In this document: positions 36,423-45,120 of the stretch, piece after piece
How the letters are laid out: each line of letters opens with the position of its first letter
Numbering within the stretch: position 1 is the stretch's first letter
From: Anaerolineaceae bacterium UBA6073
GTDB lineage: Bacteria; Chloroflexota; Anaerolineae; Anaerolineales; Anaerolineaceae
DNA length: 64,000 nucleotides
Assembly: GCA_002436085.1 (NCBI GenBank)
Contig: DIXT01000021.1
Coordinates: 1 to 64,000, forward strand
Direction of reading: 5' to 3'
Translations under genes and position numbers: made by a program
Notes under the pieces: model-generated
The model's database searches: none
Seen by the model: only the letters and a program-made list of their open reading frames with translations
What the model was told of the DNA's origin: nothing

Positions 36423-37310
36423 TCAGCTAATTCCGCCGAGCTTCTCATCCAGAAACGCGGCGATTTTTTTCAGGCTGCGTCTTGATTCCGGCAGGATGGG
36501 TACCATCTGGAACACGTGGAACATGCCCGGCCAGCAGGCCAGCCTGATTTCCACCCCCGCCTGGCGCGCTTTTTCCAGAAACTGCCTGCTTTGCTCCAAC
36601 AGGATTTCGTGCTCACCCGCCTGAATGTTTATAGGCGGCAGCCCGCGCAAATCCGCCAATAAAGGTGAAATCAAAGGATTGGCGGGGTCATTTTCACCGG
36701 CATAAGCCTTTGCGTAGGTATCAAGAATTTCCTGATTTAGAACCGGGTCCTGCACGCCGGTTTTCACTGCCACAGCCGAAAGGTCCAGCCAGGGGGAAAT
36801 ACAAACCGCGCAGGCTGGCAGCTCTCTACGCAGGTCCCGCAGGGCAAGCAGGGCAGCCGCTGCCAGCCCGCCGCCAGCGGAATCCCCGGCAAGCGCGATT
36901 TCACTGGGGGCGAAGCCTCGCGAGAGCAGCCAATCGTAAGCGCTCAGGCAATCCTCAAGCGCTGCGGGGAAAGGATGCTCGGGGGCAAGGCGGTAATCGA
37001 GCGACAGGACTTGCCTTCGGCAGGTTTTTGCCAGCCTGCTGAGGAATTCCCGGTGCATTCGGGGCGAACCGAGCGCGTACGCGCCGCCGTGCAGGTAAAG
37101 AATAATGCCTCTCCTGGCGCCGCTGGGGACGATCAGTTCCGCCCGCACTCCGGCAGCATTAGCCGGCGTAATGCTGACATCCTTCGGGATCCGGGGGAGC
37201 GCGGTGAGCCTTTCAAGCCTTGCTCTCTGCTCTGGAATGGAACCCTTTGCCCAGCCGTATGCACTTAGTTGCAGAATCTTCAGGGTGACTTTTGCCTGGA
37301 GGCTGGACAC
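36423..37310 (-). CDS. Alpha/beta hydrolase (hormone-sensitive lipase type esterase)
   Basis: A 295-residue protein of the HSL/bacterial esterase family. The oxyanion motif is LYLHGGAYALGSPRMH, the nucleophile serine lies in LAGDSAGGGLA, the acid is expected in the region around NIQAGEHEILL, and the histidine in WPGMFHVFQMV. It probably hydrolyses short-chain esters. It is seven bases downstream of the tocopherol cyclase-like gene on the same strand, so the two form an operon. Confidence 0.9.
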   Translation of the reverse strand: MSSLQAKVTLKILQLSAYGWAKGSIPEQRARLERLTALPRIPKDVSITPANAAGVRAELIVPSGARRGIILYLHGGAYALGSPRMHREFLSRLAKTCRRQVLSLDYRLAPEHPFPAALEDCLSAYDWLLSRGFAPSEIALAGDSAGGGLAAAALLALRDLRRELPACAVCISPWLDLSAVAVKTGVQDPVLNQEILDTYAKAYAGENDPANPLISPLLADLRGLPPINIQAGEHEILLEQSRQFLEKARQAGVEIRLACWPGMFHVFQMVPILPESRRSLKKIAAFLDEKLGGIS

Positions 37311-37317
37311 ATTTGCC

Positions 37318-38292
37318 TTAGGACCTACTGACGATCAAACGCTGCAGGTCGCCGACCACTTCCAGCCCGGCATTTTCCCCGGTGCTGTCAAAAAGCACTT
37401 CGCCTTGCAGGGTCTCGAGCGTCACGTGGATGGAGGCGTTCAGAGTTTCGATCACGCGCCTACCCATGTCCAGGTGGGTAGGCCCGCGCAGTGCCGAGCC
37501 TTCCGCGCGGTAGGCGTTCAGGCGCAGGCGGTGCGTGCGGTTGCGCAGCACCCAGTCAACCTGCGTGTCCGAGACGTCCAGCGCTTCGATTTTGCTGTTC
37601 AGGTAGGTGGTGAAGCGGTGGAGTTTGCCTTCCAGCCAGAAGCCCACGATGAAGCCCTTGAAGGTGTTCCCCATCCAGGGAATCAGCGCGACTGAAGCGG
37701 TGATACAGGCACGCTGGTTCTGAAAATGATTGCTCTGCAACCAAACCCATGCCGCGGGGAAGTTCTTTCCCCAATCTTTTTCCATGTATCCCCGGCCGCC
37801 GCTAAAATCCATCTCTTTTCCGTTGAGAATCAGCTTGCCTTTCAGGCTGTGGTCGAAGCTGAGCACGCCGTTATAGCATTCCATCCCCGGCACCCAAGCA
37901 AACCAGCCCATCACGCCCGGCAGGAGCCAGGTGACCGGCCAGGGGTTGAACGGCCCCAGTTGAATTTCGCCTGTGAGCTGGCATTCGGGGTCATCCAGAT
38001 TTACTTTCAGGTGCTGGCCGTCGAATTGGTTGGCGCCGATTTTTACAAAGAAACGCTCTGCGTCCCCGTGGAAATCCTGGAGGGGAAAAATAACATAGGC
38101 AGCCGTCCCATCCACACCGTCCAGAAACTGGACGAAGGCGTGGGCATCCTGTCCGAGGATCACGCCCGGGATGATCGCGAGCTTATGCTCTTCGTCCGCG
38201 CTGACCAGTTTGTAGTACCAGCCTTCGAAAAAGGGCGGTTTCTTGTTTAAACCGTGGAAGATTCCGGGGTTCAGTGCGGCGGGTGGTGTCAT
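37318..38292 (-). CDS. Tocopherol cyclase family protein
   Basis: A 324-residue protein with the tocopherol cyclase family features: N-terminal FHGLNKKPPFFEGWYYKLV, a LSFDHSLKGKLILNGK region and the central GGRGYMEKDWGKNFPAAWVW block. Plant VTE1 closes the chromanol ring of tocopherol. Bacterial members outside cyanobacteria have no proven reaction, and no tocopherol pathway is visible here, so only the family is assigned. It leads a two-gene operon with an esterase. Confidence 0.85.
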   Translation of the reverse strand: MTPPAALNPGIFHGLNKKPPFFEGWYYKLVSADEEHKLAIIPGVILGQDAHAFVQFLDGVDGTAAYVIFPLQDFHGDAERFFVKIGANQFDGQHLKVNLDDPECQLTGEIQLGPFNPWPVTWLLPGVMGWFAWVPGMECYNGVLSFDHSLKGKLILNGKEMDFSGGRGYMEKDWGKNFPAAWVWLQSNHFQNQRACITASVALIPWMGNTFKGFIVGFWLEGKLHRFTTYLNSKIEALDVSDTQVDWVLRNRTHRLRLNAYRAEGSALRGPTHLDMGRRVIETLNASIHVTLETLQGEVLFDSTGENAGLEVVGDLQRLIVSRS

Positions 38293-38480
38293 CCTGAGGT
38301 TCCTTGGCGCTCGTTTGTGGATGGCGCTTTGAGATGTTTATTGCTTGGATATTAACATAGTTTAACCAGGCGGAAGGCGTATTTTGAAAGTGGACCTGCA
38401 CCCATCAGGATGTTTCCCGCCAGCTGCGCAGTAGCGTGCCCTGCCTGAGCTGTTTGTGTATGATGTTTCTGCAAGACCCG

Positions 38481-38513
38481 AAAAAAAGACACCTGCAGGA
38501 TTGCAAGTGTCTT
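38481..38513 (-). terminator. Terminator downstream of the tRNA-Met fragment
   Basis: The minus strand reads AGACACTTGCA, loop, TGCAGGTGTCTTTTTTT: a strong stem with a seven-T tail, starting six bases past the tRNA fragment's discriminator base. It is the original terminator of the tRNA gene. Confidence 0.85.
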
Positions 38514-38518
38514 GGTAG

Positions 38519-38560
38519 TAGCGGGGAGTGGATTCGAACCACTGACCTCCGGGTTATGAG
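38519..38560 (-). pseudogene. 3' fragment of a tRNA-Met gene (probable attachment site)
   Basis: The minus strand reads from the anticodon loop CTCATAA (CAT anticodon at 38558-38556) through CCCGGAGGTC, a perfect T arm AGTGG-TTCGAAT-CCACT and the acceptor 3' strand CCCCGCT with discriminator A. The 5' half (acceptor 5' strand, D arm, anticodon 5' stem) is absent and replaced by unrelated sequence. A tRNA 3' half running from anticodon loop to acceptor end is the classical core of a tyrosine-integrase att site. It marks the left end of the island to the right. Confidence 0.8.
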
Positions 38561-39003
38561 AGATTTTCCTGGTTTCGGAACGTTTTGAACTCAGGCTCTG
38601 CATTTTAGCCCGGCCTGAGGGACGCTCTTCTGAAGAGGCCGGAGGATCTTTGGTTACGAGTTATTAGACGTATGATAGCGACTTTTTATGACAGGGTCAA
38701 GTAGTAGTTTTTTCGCGACCCGGAGGACGATGGTTGAGTTTTGATGAATGAACGTCCTCTTTTCGAAAAACTTTTGTGAGATGGAAATATTCTTTAAGAT
38801 TCGAGGGCGTTTGATTCTGTCAAAGTCTGAGGGATGATGGTTCTAAAACCTGGTTCCATCATCCTATACAGAATGATGATTTTCGTAATTCGTCGCTATG
38901 AAATGGGAAATAACGCATTACGAAAGATCACCAGCAGCCTTCACTCAAGCCTGGAGTGTGTGAATTTTTTTGAGTAATCAAAGCAATCATTTTGATTTCA
39001 TTG

Positions 39004-39012
39004 TGCTATAAT
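39004..39012 (+). promoter_or_regulatory. Extended -10 promoter of the DUF234 ATPase gene
   Basis: TGCTATAAT fits the TGnTATAAT extended -10. It is followed by the palindrome GATTATCATAATC (39029-39041), a possible operator. A near copy of the promoter lies before the DISARM operon at 45066. Confidence 0.5.
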
Positions 39013-39084
39013 CAATAAGGAAATCATGATTATCATAATCTGGATTTCTTTATGTGTGACACGCCAGTGCTATAGGAGGTCCTT

Positions 39085-40473
39085 ATGTTCGTCAACCGCG
39101 TCTCTGAACTTGAATTATTGGAAAAACGTTTTCATTTGGGCAAAGCGGAATTCTTCGTTCTATACGGCCGCCGGCGGGTCGGGAAAACCGAATTGTTAGC
39201 ACGTTTTTGTGAAGACAAACGGTCGATTTTCTTCGTCTCGGACCTGGGTTCGGAGATATCCCTCAGGACGGCTCTATCCGCTGCGGTCAATACGACTCTA
39301 TTTGGCTCCAGCCAAATGAACGCGGTGTACTCCACCTGGGAAGACTTATTCCATGCCCTTGCTCAGGCAGCGCAAAACGAACGGTTAGTGGTCGTGCTGG
39401 ATGAGTTCCCCTATCTGGTCACGGCGCACCCACCCTTGGCGACCATTCTTCAGCGTGCGTGGGACCAGACCCTGAAGAACAGTCAGATCATGCTCATTCT
39501 TTGCGGATCTTACATCGGCATGATGGAAGAAACTGTTTTAGGGTATCAGGCACCGCTGTACGGTAGAAGGACAGCGCAGTATCTTCTCGAGCCATTGCAG
39601 TTTAAAGATGCCCGGCTATTTTACCCATCTTTTAATTTAGAAGATCAGGTACGTGCCTATGCGGTTTATGGCGGCACACCAGCTTATCTGCATACCATCC
39701 AATCCCAACAGTCTCTAAACAAAAATATTGTGGATGGAATTCTCACTCGCGGTTCGTTTTTGTATGACGAAGTGCGTTTCGTGCTTCAACAGGAGCTGCG
39801 CGAGCCGCGCAATTACTTCGCGATTTTGCAAGCTATCGCAGCCGGCAAAACTCGTTTGAATGAGATCAAGCAGGCCACAGGGATAGAAGGCGCGACTGCA
39901 TATTTAGATACTCTACAGCAGCTTCACCTGGTTGAGCGCTTGGTCCCGGTGACGGAAACACAGCCTCAAAAGAGCCGCCGCGGCATCTATCGTTTGAAAG
40001 ACCATTATCTGCGCTTCTGGTTTCGGTATATCCATCCGAACCGCTCGCAGCTTGAACGTGGTGGAGCGCAAATAGTCCTGGAAAACCAGGTGATACCTGA
40101 AATCGACCATTTCTCCAGTCTGACATTTGAGGAAGTCTGTCAGCAATTCTTCTGGCAATCAGGGCTAACCGGTAAATTACCTTTTGTTCCCACGAATATT
40201 GGCAATTGGTGGAATGCCAACGAAGAAATTGATCTCGTTGTATTGGGGGAGAACGATGCCATCCTGGTGGAATGCAAATGGACCAGTAAACCGGTGGGGA
40301 TTGATATTCTGGCAGAGCTGGAGAGGAAGGAACAGATTGTTGGACCTGAGTTGGGAGATCGTCGCATCCATTTCGCTTTATGTTCCCGATCTGGTTTCAC
40401 TTCTCAACTGACCGAGGACACAAAACACCGACAAGACTTAACTTTATTAAATTTACCGGAGATCGTGGGGTAA
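39085..40473 (+). CDS. Archaeal-type ATPase with DUF234 nuclease-like domain
   Basis: A 462-residue protein. Residues 1-220 are a STAND/archaeal-type P-loop ATPase: NRVSELELLEKRF, Walker A LYGRRRVGKTELL (27-39) and Walker B VVVLDEFPYL near residue 105. A winged helix follows (KTRLNEIKQATGI), then a C-terminal DUF234 domain with IDLVVLGENDAILVECKWTS, a PD-(D/E)XK-like D...ExK site. Such proteins are frequent in archaea and in mobile or defence regions of bacteria, and their role is unproven. It is the first gene inside the tRNA-bounded island and has its own promoter and AGGAGG ribosome-binding site. Confidence 0.85.
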   Translation: MFVNRVSELELLEKRFHLGKAEFFVLYGRRRVGKTELLARFCEDKRSIFFVSDLGSEISLRTALSAAVNTTLFGSSQMNAVYSTWEDLFHALAQAAQNERLVVVLDEFPYLVTAHPPLATILQRAWDQTLKNSQIMLILCGSYIGMMEETVLGYQAPLYGRRTAQYLLEPLQFKDARLFYPSFNLEDQVRAYAVYGGTPAYLHTIQSQQSLNKNIVDGILTRGSFLYDEVRFVLQQELREPRNYFAILQAIAAGKTRLNEIKQATGIEGATAYLDTLQQLHLVERLVPVTETQPQKSRRGIYRLKDHYLRFWFRYIHPNRSQLERGGAQIVLENQVIPEIDHFSSLTFEEVCQQFFWQSGLTGKLPFVPTNIGNWWNANEEIDLVVLGENDAILVECKWTSKPVGIDILAELERKEQIVGPELGDRRIHFALCSRSGFTSQLTEDTKHRQDLTLLNLPEIVG

Positions 40474-40626
40474 TCATCCGAAAAAAGGCATGGAGTTCTC
40501 TTCCCACAGATATCATCCCAGTTCTATCGGGACCTTGCCGCTGACGTTACCGCAGACGTTAATTACCAGGGAGATATTTTCGGTTTGTTCCCATATTGAT
40601 CGATAGACTATTCTCAAATTTCAGTG

Positions 40627-42378
40627 TTAAAGCTTGCGCAATTCTGCTTGCAATGCAGGCCGGCGCGAATAGGTGCTTTTTAACCCCTCCAGGTAAGATA
40701 ACCATTCTTCTTTCCTGCCAGAGGCAAGGTAGGCTTGTTTCATCTTTGCCAGCCAGCGCGCTGCAGCGGCATAATATTTGCTCTGGGTTTTGGCGATTAA
40801 CCCTTCTGCCTGTTTCCGGCTGGCCTGGATAACCCAATCCGGGCGTAAGGGGAAAACAGCATCCGCGACTTTTTCGATCAGGGAATAATTCCATTCGCCG
40901 GCTTTTTTGGCAATGCTAATCGCCTTATCCCAATCTTCTTCAGAAAGATAAACATCGACAAGCACATCCATGTGGGGTGAGGCTTGAAGAATTTGCATAA
41001 GAACCGGTCGTAAATCCCCCCAATTCGCACCAGATAACTTCTTGAGTATACTGTACAGTTCCAATGAAGGCAGGCTGGTGAATGCTGCCTGGTAAGCTTT
41101 GATGGCCTTATCAATCTGTCCCTGGGTCTCTTCAATGGGTCCCAGCCAGGCGCCTAATTCATGTTTGTTGCCATCCAAGTCAAGCCCTTTCTCTGCCAGG
41201 CGCAGCGCATCAAGCAAATACCCGGCGTCTCGCAACGCTTTGGCTACCATTAAGGCATCACTGGCTTGAGTGATGGTTTTCCATGCAACTTCTTTCGCCT
41301 TTTCAAAATTTCCCACCTCTATCTGTTTAAGAATATAGCGCCGGTATTCTCCAGCCTCAAAACATAACTGTAGAAATTCTTCTACACAGTTATGACGTTC
41401 CAAGATATTCAATTTGGCTTCGGTCAGGATAGATTCGTCATAATCATAATCTTCCTGCTCATCCAACACTTCCTCCGACCAGCCAAGATTCAGGGCGGCC
41501 AGGATCACATCTAGATCATCAATCCCGTAGGCGCTTAATTCTTCAACCACAGGTTCCAACTCAATAAACAGGTTGTGACGTTCGGTTTTACTCAGATCGG
41601 CGCTCAGAATGGCTTCAACAAGAGGCAGGACCAATTCACTAAAAAAGACACCCAACTCGCCGTCGGAATCATCAAACTGTTCAAAACTTCCACTGACCTC
41701 GGTTAGAAGGGTGGTCAGGATGATCAACGCCCCATGCGCATCATCCGCTTCCAGAAAATCATAGGCTGTATCGCGAACATGATTCAGTTGATCGACCATT
41801 CCGCCCATCATCCAGTATGCTTCTGACATGCGATACCCTTGAAGACTGTGCAATATGCTTTGAATTTGTCGCTTGTATACCGTCTTTGATACTTCCGTTT
41901 TACGCTTATCTCGTTGTTGGGCTGGTTGGGACTTGGCTGACACGGCTGGAATGGCAGTTTGCAGCCATGAATACAAATCCGGATTTTTATCTACCATTTT
42001 TGTGATCAGGTACACTAGTCCATCTTTATCCAGTTGCCCCAACAGCTCTTTGATGTTTTTTTGCTCGATAAAAGCATCCGGGCTATGGACATAGGTGAGC
42101 ATTAAGGCAATGATATGCTTGCAGTAACCGCCCCAGCCCCCTCCGGGGGTGTTCCGATCATATGGGCAGGTGCAAGAAGCCTCCTGGATACCGCCTTCAT
42201 CCAATTGAACACGTATCTGATAAAACGGCGCACTGCTGCCTTTGCATTTTCCGGTCAAGAGGTCACCCTGCCGGAAGGTGTCAAAGACTGCGTCAGATTG
42301 GTACAGATCATGCCCGCGAGTGAAGCTTTCAGGGGAGGATAAGGATTTGAGGAGATTTTCGGTCATTTTATTTGTCAT
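40627..42378 (-). CDS. SWIM zinc-finger protein with helical repeats
   Basis: A 583-residue protein. The SWIM motif CxCx(n)CxH is seen as C69, C71, C86 and H88 (ASCTCPYD and GYCKHIIAL). The remainder is helical, with TPR-like units (AIKAYQAAFTSLPSLELYSI) and a basic C terminus. SWIM domains bind DNA or protein partners, and stand-alone SWIM-helical proteins are often near ATPases. The ATG at 42378 has AAGGGA upstream. A second ATG lies four codons in. Confidence 0.85.
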   Translation of the reverse strand: MTNKMTENLLKSLSSPESFTRGHDLYQSDAVFDTFRQGDLLTGKCKGSSAPFYQIRVQLDEGGIQEASCTCPYDRNTPGGGWGGYCKHIIALMLTYVHSPDAFIEQKNIKELLGQLDKDGLVYLITKMVDKNPDLYSWLQTAIPAVSAKSQPAQQRDKRKTEVSKTVYKRQIQSILHSLQGYRMSEAYWMMGGMVDQLNHVRDTAYDFLEADDAHGALIILTTLLTEVSGSFEQFDDSDGELGVFFSELVLPLVEAILSADLSKTERHNLFIELEPVVEELSAYGIDDLDVILAALNLGWSEEVLDEQEDYDYDESILTEAKLNILERHNCVEEFLQLCFEAGEYRRYILKQIEVGNFEKAKEVAWKTITQASDALMVAKALRDAGYLLDALRLAEKGLDLDGNKHELGAWLGPIEETQGQIDKAIKAYQAAFTSLPSLELYSILKKLSGANWGDLRPVLMQILQASPHMDVLVDVYLSEEDWDKAISIAKKAGEWNYSLIEKVADAVFPLRPDWVIQASRKQAEGLIAKTQSKYYAAAARWLAKMKQAYLASGRKEEWLSYLEGLKSTYSRRPALQAELRKL

Positions 42379-42632
42379 GCGGATAATCCCTTAAGCAATA
42401 CTCCAGATGGTGATTCGTCTCTTCTTATTTTCAAGTAAAAGCAAATTCCATTAAATTGAACTTTTCGGTCAAAGTTCTTCAATCAAGAAAAATGAAACAT
42501 GTATAAAAATGACCCACCTCGGTGCGCATGCAAAGCAGAGGCGTGGTGGGTACTGTTGGATTGATTATAACCAGGTTTACACATAATAAGTCTTACCTGG
42601 CACACTTCCAGGCAATCAAAACCCAAATAAGG

Positions 42633-42905
42633 TCATTTTGTGTCGGGTATTAACTTGAATTCAATCTTTGCGCCTAACGCTTCAGCGATCTTCGCAAGGA
42701 AGGATAAACTAGGAGTGCTTGAGCCATTCTCTAATCTAGCGATGGAAGGTTGCCGAGTGCCAACCATCTTAGCAAGTTGAGCCTGAGTTAAACCCCTTAA
42801 CATGCGGAGCCGGGCAACCTGGTAGCCGGGTTCCAATTCCTCGGCAGCAGCCAGGAAATCCGGGGCTTTAATCTTTTCAACTTCCCAATCTTCAAATTTT
42901 GGCAA
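42633..42905 (-). CDS. XRE-family antitoxin-like regulator (orphan)
   Basis: A 90-residue HigA-type protein: an N-terminal leader, then a helix-turn-helix RMLRGLTQAQLAKMVGTRQPSIARLENG and the terminal IEFKLIPD. The start appears to be TTG with GGAAG just upstream. HigA antitoxins usually follow a RelE/HigB toxin gene, but no such toxin is seen on either side, so it is an orphan antitoxin or a regulator of the neighbourhood. Confidence 0.8.
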   Translation of the reverse strand: MPKFEDWEVEKIKAPDFLAAAEELEPGYQVARLRMLRGLTQAQLAKMVGTRQPSIARLENGSSTPSLSFLAKIAEALGAKIEFKLIPDTK

Positions 42906-43206
42906 TTTACTTCCTTCAATGCCAAATCCATTGAATCTTTCAGGTCTAGATGATCAATGCCCGCAAGAACTATTCCACCTGCACTAATCAGATCTATCGC
43001 TAAAGAAACCTAAATTATCATAATCCAGATTTCTTTATTTCTTGCGTCAGTTCCAATCAAAGTAAGCACTTGTTATTATCAATTTCAGACTGAAATGATA
43101 ATAACATTGGATGTGCTCTCATTTATGATAATAGCCACTACCTGAAGACAACATCAAAGGTATTCATCCGAAATATTTCCGGACTAGTGTTTTATCCTTG
43201 GCTAAA
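42906..43206. promoter_or_regulatory. AT-rich intergenic region with large palindrome and repeat
   Basis: About 300 bases without a gene. The repeat TTATCATAATC-CA-GATTTCTTTAT (43016-43039) matches 39030-39053 except for its two central bases. The palindrome at 43072-43105, GTTATTATCA...TGATAATAAC, has 10-bp perfect outer arms. Such sites may be operators for the XRE regulators nearby. Confidence 0.5.
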
Positions 43207-43404
43207 TCATTTATCATCTTTGTGTTTGGTCTTGTCCACCAGGATAAATCCCTGGCCTGGTTTTGGCGTTGGCGGCAAGGTTTCGCCTTTGGTAACGGTG
43301 ACTTCAGTCCCGGTTTTTCCGCCTTTTGGACCAACTACGCCATATTGTCCAGATTCCGGGGCCTTCTGACCCGGCTTGTGCATTGTACCTTTGGGTTTAC
43401 TCAT
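43207..43404 (-). CDS. Small YjzC-like protein
   Basis: ATG 43404 has AAAGGAT upstream and gives 65 residues: MSKPKGTMHKPGQKAPESGQ, then a Gly/Lys-rich stretch and KPGQGFILVDKTKH at the end. The pattern KPGQKAP.SG.Y resembles YjzC-type small proteins of unknown function. It is basic and probably compactly beta-rich. It lies just downstream of the PIN gene on the same strand. Confidence 0.6.
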   Translation of the reverse strand: MSKPKGTMHKPGQKAPESGQYGVVGPKGGKTGTEVTVTKGETLPPTPKPGQGFILVDKTKHKDDK

Positions 43405-43421
43405 TCGAATATCCTTTCTGG

Positions 43422-43916
43422 TCAAAATGACCAACGATCAAAACGTTTTTGACATTCACCATCTGGCAGTCTTGCCCCTTGATCGAGCATTTCCCGGAGG
43501 GCAATGGCTGCCTGATTTTCTGTAAGAACATGGTGGATCACCATTTCATCCAATATCCATAGCACCCCGTGAACCGGTACCCCCTGCGCTTTGGCAAGTT
43601 CATTAAGTCTTCGGTCGCCGGTCACCAAACTTGCATCCAATACCCTGGCAAGCAATAATGCAGCCAGGTCGATGGCTGATAATTGACGATGGATTTGCCT
43701 TAACCGGACTAATTCGAGCACATATTCAGGTTCAAGACCATGTGTTTGCAATCCCAGATCTTGCAGCGTTGCCCACCTGGGATGAATAAACTCTTCTACC
43801 GCAAAATCAGTGGTGAAAAATTGATATGGAAGATGGAAAACAGCGGCTAATATCTTGCCGTTCTCGAGGTCGATCCAAATATTCGTATCAGTTACCAGAA
43901 CGGATGGCAAGGTCAT
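43422..43916 (-). CDS. PIN-domain protein (probable toxin partner)
   Basis: A 164-residue PIN-type ribonuclease fold. The first acidic residue is in VTDTNIWIDLE (D10), the second in FAVEEFIHP (E40-E41), the third near AIDLAALLLA and the last in VTGDRRLNELA. PIN toxins cleave RNA with a metal-binding acidic site. The gene overlaps the end of the preceding XRE/ImmA gene by 29 bases. The two are therefore translationally coupled, an arrangement known for XRE-COG2856/PIN modules. Confidence 0.85.
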   Translation of the reverse strand: MTLPSVLVTDTNIWIDLENGKILAAVFHLPYQFFTTDFAVEEFIHPRWATLQDLGLQTHGLEPEYVLELVRLRQIHRQLSAIDLAALLLARVLDASLVTGDRRLNELAKAQGVPVHGVLWILDEMVIHHVLTENQAAIALREMLDQGARLPDGECQKRFDRWSF

Positions 43917-44940
43917 TTAGCTGCAGTGCCTCCATCTCCCACCCTAGTTGTAATGGCTTGCCATACAATTCCTGCGCCCTGGAACGCGAGATCAAATCCT
44001 CAGCCAAAGCGCGATAAATTAACCGTTCCATCCGCATGGGCGTTTCAGAAGGATAAGGTTTTCCTGGTTCCTGGCGATGCCAATCATTGACGCGGAACTG
44101 CTGGAATAAACGCGCTGCGGTGTTTTCAGAAATAATGGAAAGATCCTTGGCGCGGTAAATCCAGGCTTGCATACTTAAGCCGTATTTATGCTTAAGCATG
44201 TGCAACTCGTTGATATTAAGGTCCGTCCGGTTGGCACCGAGTTCAAAGCGAGCCGTTGCAGCCGGCACGAGGAAAGCCCCGACAAACCGATTGGCCGCCT
44301 GTTCTGGCTTGAGGTTGCCCTGAACATCCAGGATCAGGTGTCCCAGTTCATGCCCTAAATTGAATCGCTGCCGGTCGCCTGATAATTCGCCTTTGGTTAC
44401 AATGACCGGATCGCCATCGGCCTTGAAAGTGCAGGCGTCAAAATGCTCGAAACCAGAGATGATCCCCACCTTGATTCCCCGGTCCTCCAGCAACTGGACC
44501 AGATTTTCGATTGCATCATAGCCCAAGCTCCAGTGGTCACGTAATTCGAGAGCTGCGGTTTCAATTTCATCCAGTGAGGTCACTTTGCGCAGGGGGAGGT
44601 TTGCCGCATGTTGTTCTTCCGGGAAAAGGCTTTCGACCTCGAGATAACGCTCCACCCAATCCTGGATGCGCATCTGGATGGCTTCCTGTTCTTTGACGCC
44701 CAGTCCAGCGTGTTTTCGATATGCTTGAAGTTGTACAGAGACCGTGCTCGGGCGAAAGAAGAAATCCACTTTGACCTGCAAAGCCTGAGACAGCCGCAGC
44801 AATACGCCAGAGCTGGGCACATCCTGGTCGCGTTCATATTTTGAGATTGCCATGGCGCTGACCCCAATTTCATCCGCCAGTTTTCGCAAGGAAAAATTGC
44901 CCGCTTTCCGAGCCTGTTTGATACGCCCTCCGATGGTCAT
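43888..44940 (-). CDS. XRE regulator fused to ImmA/IrrE metallopeptidase
   Basis: A 350-residue protein: N-terminal helix-turn-helix (residues 5-60, ARKAGNFSLRKLADEIGVSA) and a C-terminal COG2856 peptidase with the zinc site HELGH (197-201). Such proteins act as repressors or antitoxins that can be inactivated by, or use, proteolysis, as ImmA does in phage and ICE induction. The start follows AAAGGAGGAGGCC. A perfect 9-bp inverted repeat lies just upstream, consistent with autoregulation. It forms a module with the overlapping PIN gene. Confidence 0.88.
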   Translation of the reverse strand: MTIGGRIKQARKAGNFSLRKLADEIGVSAMAISKYERDQDVPSSGVLLRLSQALQVKVDFFFRPSTVSVQLQAYRKHAGLGVKEQEAIQMRIQDWVERYLEVESLFPEEQHAANLPLRKVTSLDEIETAALELRDHWSLGYDAIENLVQLLEDRGIKVGIISGFEHFDACTFKADGDPVIVTKGELSGDRQRFNLGHELGHLILDVQGNLKPEQAANRFVGAFLVPAATARFELGANRTDLNINELHMLKHKYGLSMQAWIYRAKDLSIISENTAARLFQQFRVNDWHRQEPGKPYPSETPMRMERLIYRALAEDLISRSRAQELYGKPLQLGWEMEALQLNDLAIRSGN

Positions 44941-44960
44941 GGCCTCCTCCTTTTCTCTTT

Positions 44961-45000
44961 CAGTTTACATAATAGCACTAAATACATAATTTGTAAACTG
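44961..45000. promoter_or_regulatory. Operator-like inverted repeat between divergent regulators
   Basis: CAGTTTACA (44961-44969) and TGTAAACTG (44992-45000) are perfect inverted arms 22 bases apart, directly upstream of the XRE/ImmA gene and facing the DISARM operon. It is the probable binding site of the XRE protein. Confidence 0.6.
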
Positions 45001-45065
45001 TTATCTACTCAAAAATGGATTGGGGAAAACTGCCCTCCTATTTGATTTTGCTTTTTCTTTCCTGA

Positions 45066-45074
45066 TGCTATAAT
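45066..45074 (+). promoter_or_regulatory. Extended -10 promoter of the DISARM operon
   Basis: TGCTATAAT, followed by CATTAG and GTGATAATCTC. It closely resembles the promoter at 39004, including the GATAATC motif downstream. The start of the first gene is about 45 bases on. Confidence 0.5.
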
Positions 45075-45120
45075 CATTAGAGCAACTGTGATAATCTCAA
45101 TTTTAACAGCGAGGTGAGTA

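Larger units (their letters stand above)
38293..39084. other. Island left border: tRNA fragment, terminator and promoter
   Basis: No gene. The stretch holds the tRNA-Met 3' fragment and its terminator at 38481-38560. Beyond it is AT-rich sequence unlike the chromosome to the left, ending in an extended -10 promoter and a 24-bp repeat before the DUF234 ATPase gene. Confidence 0.6.
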
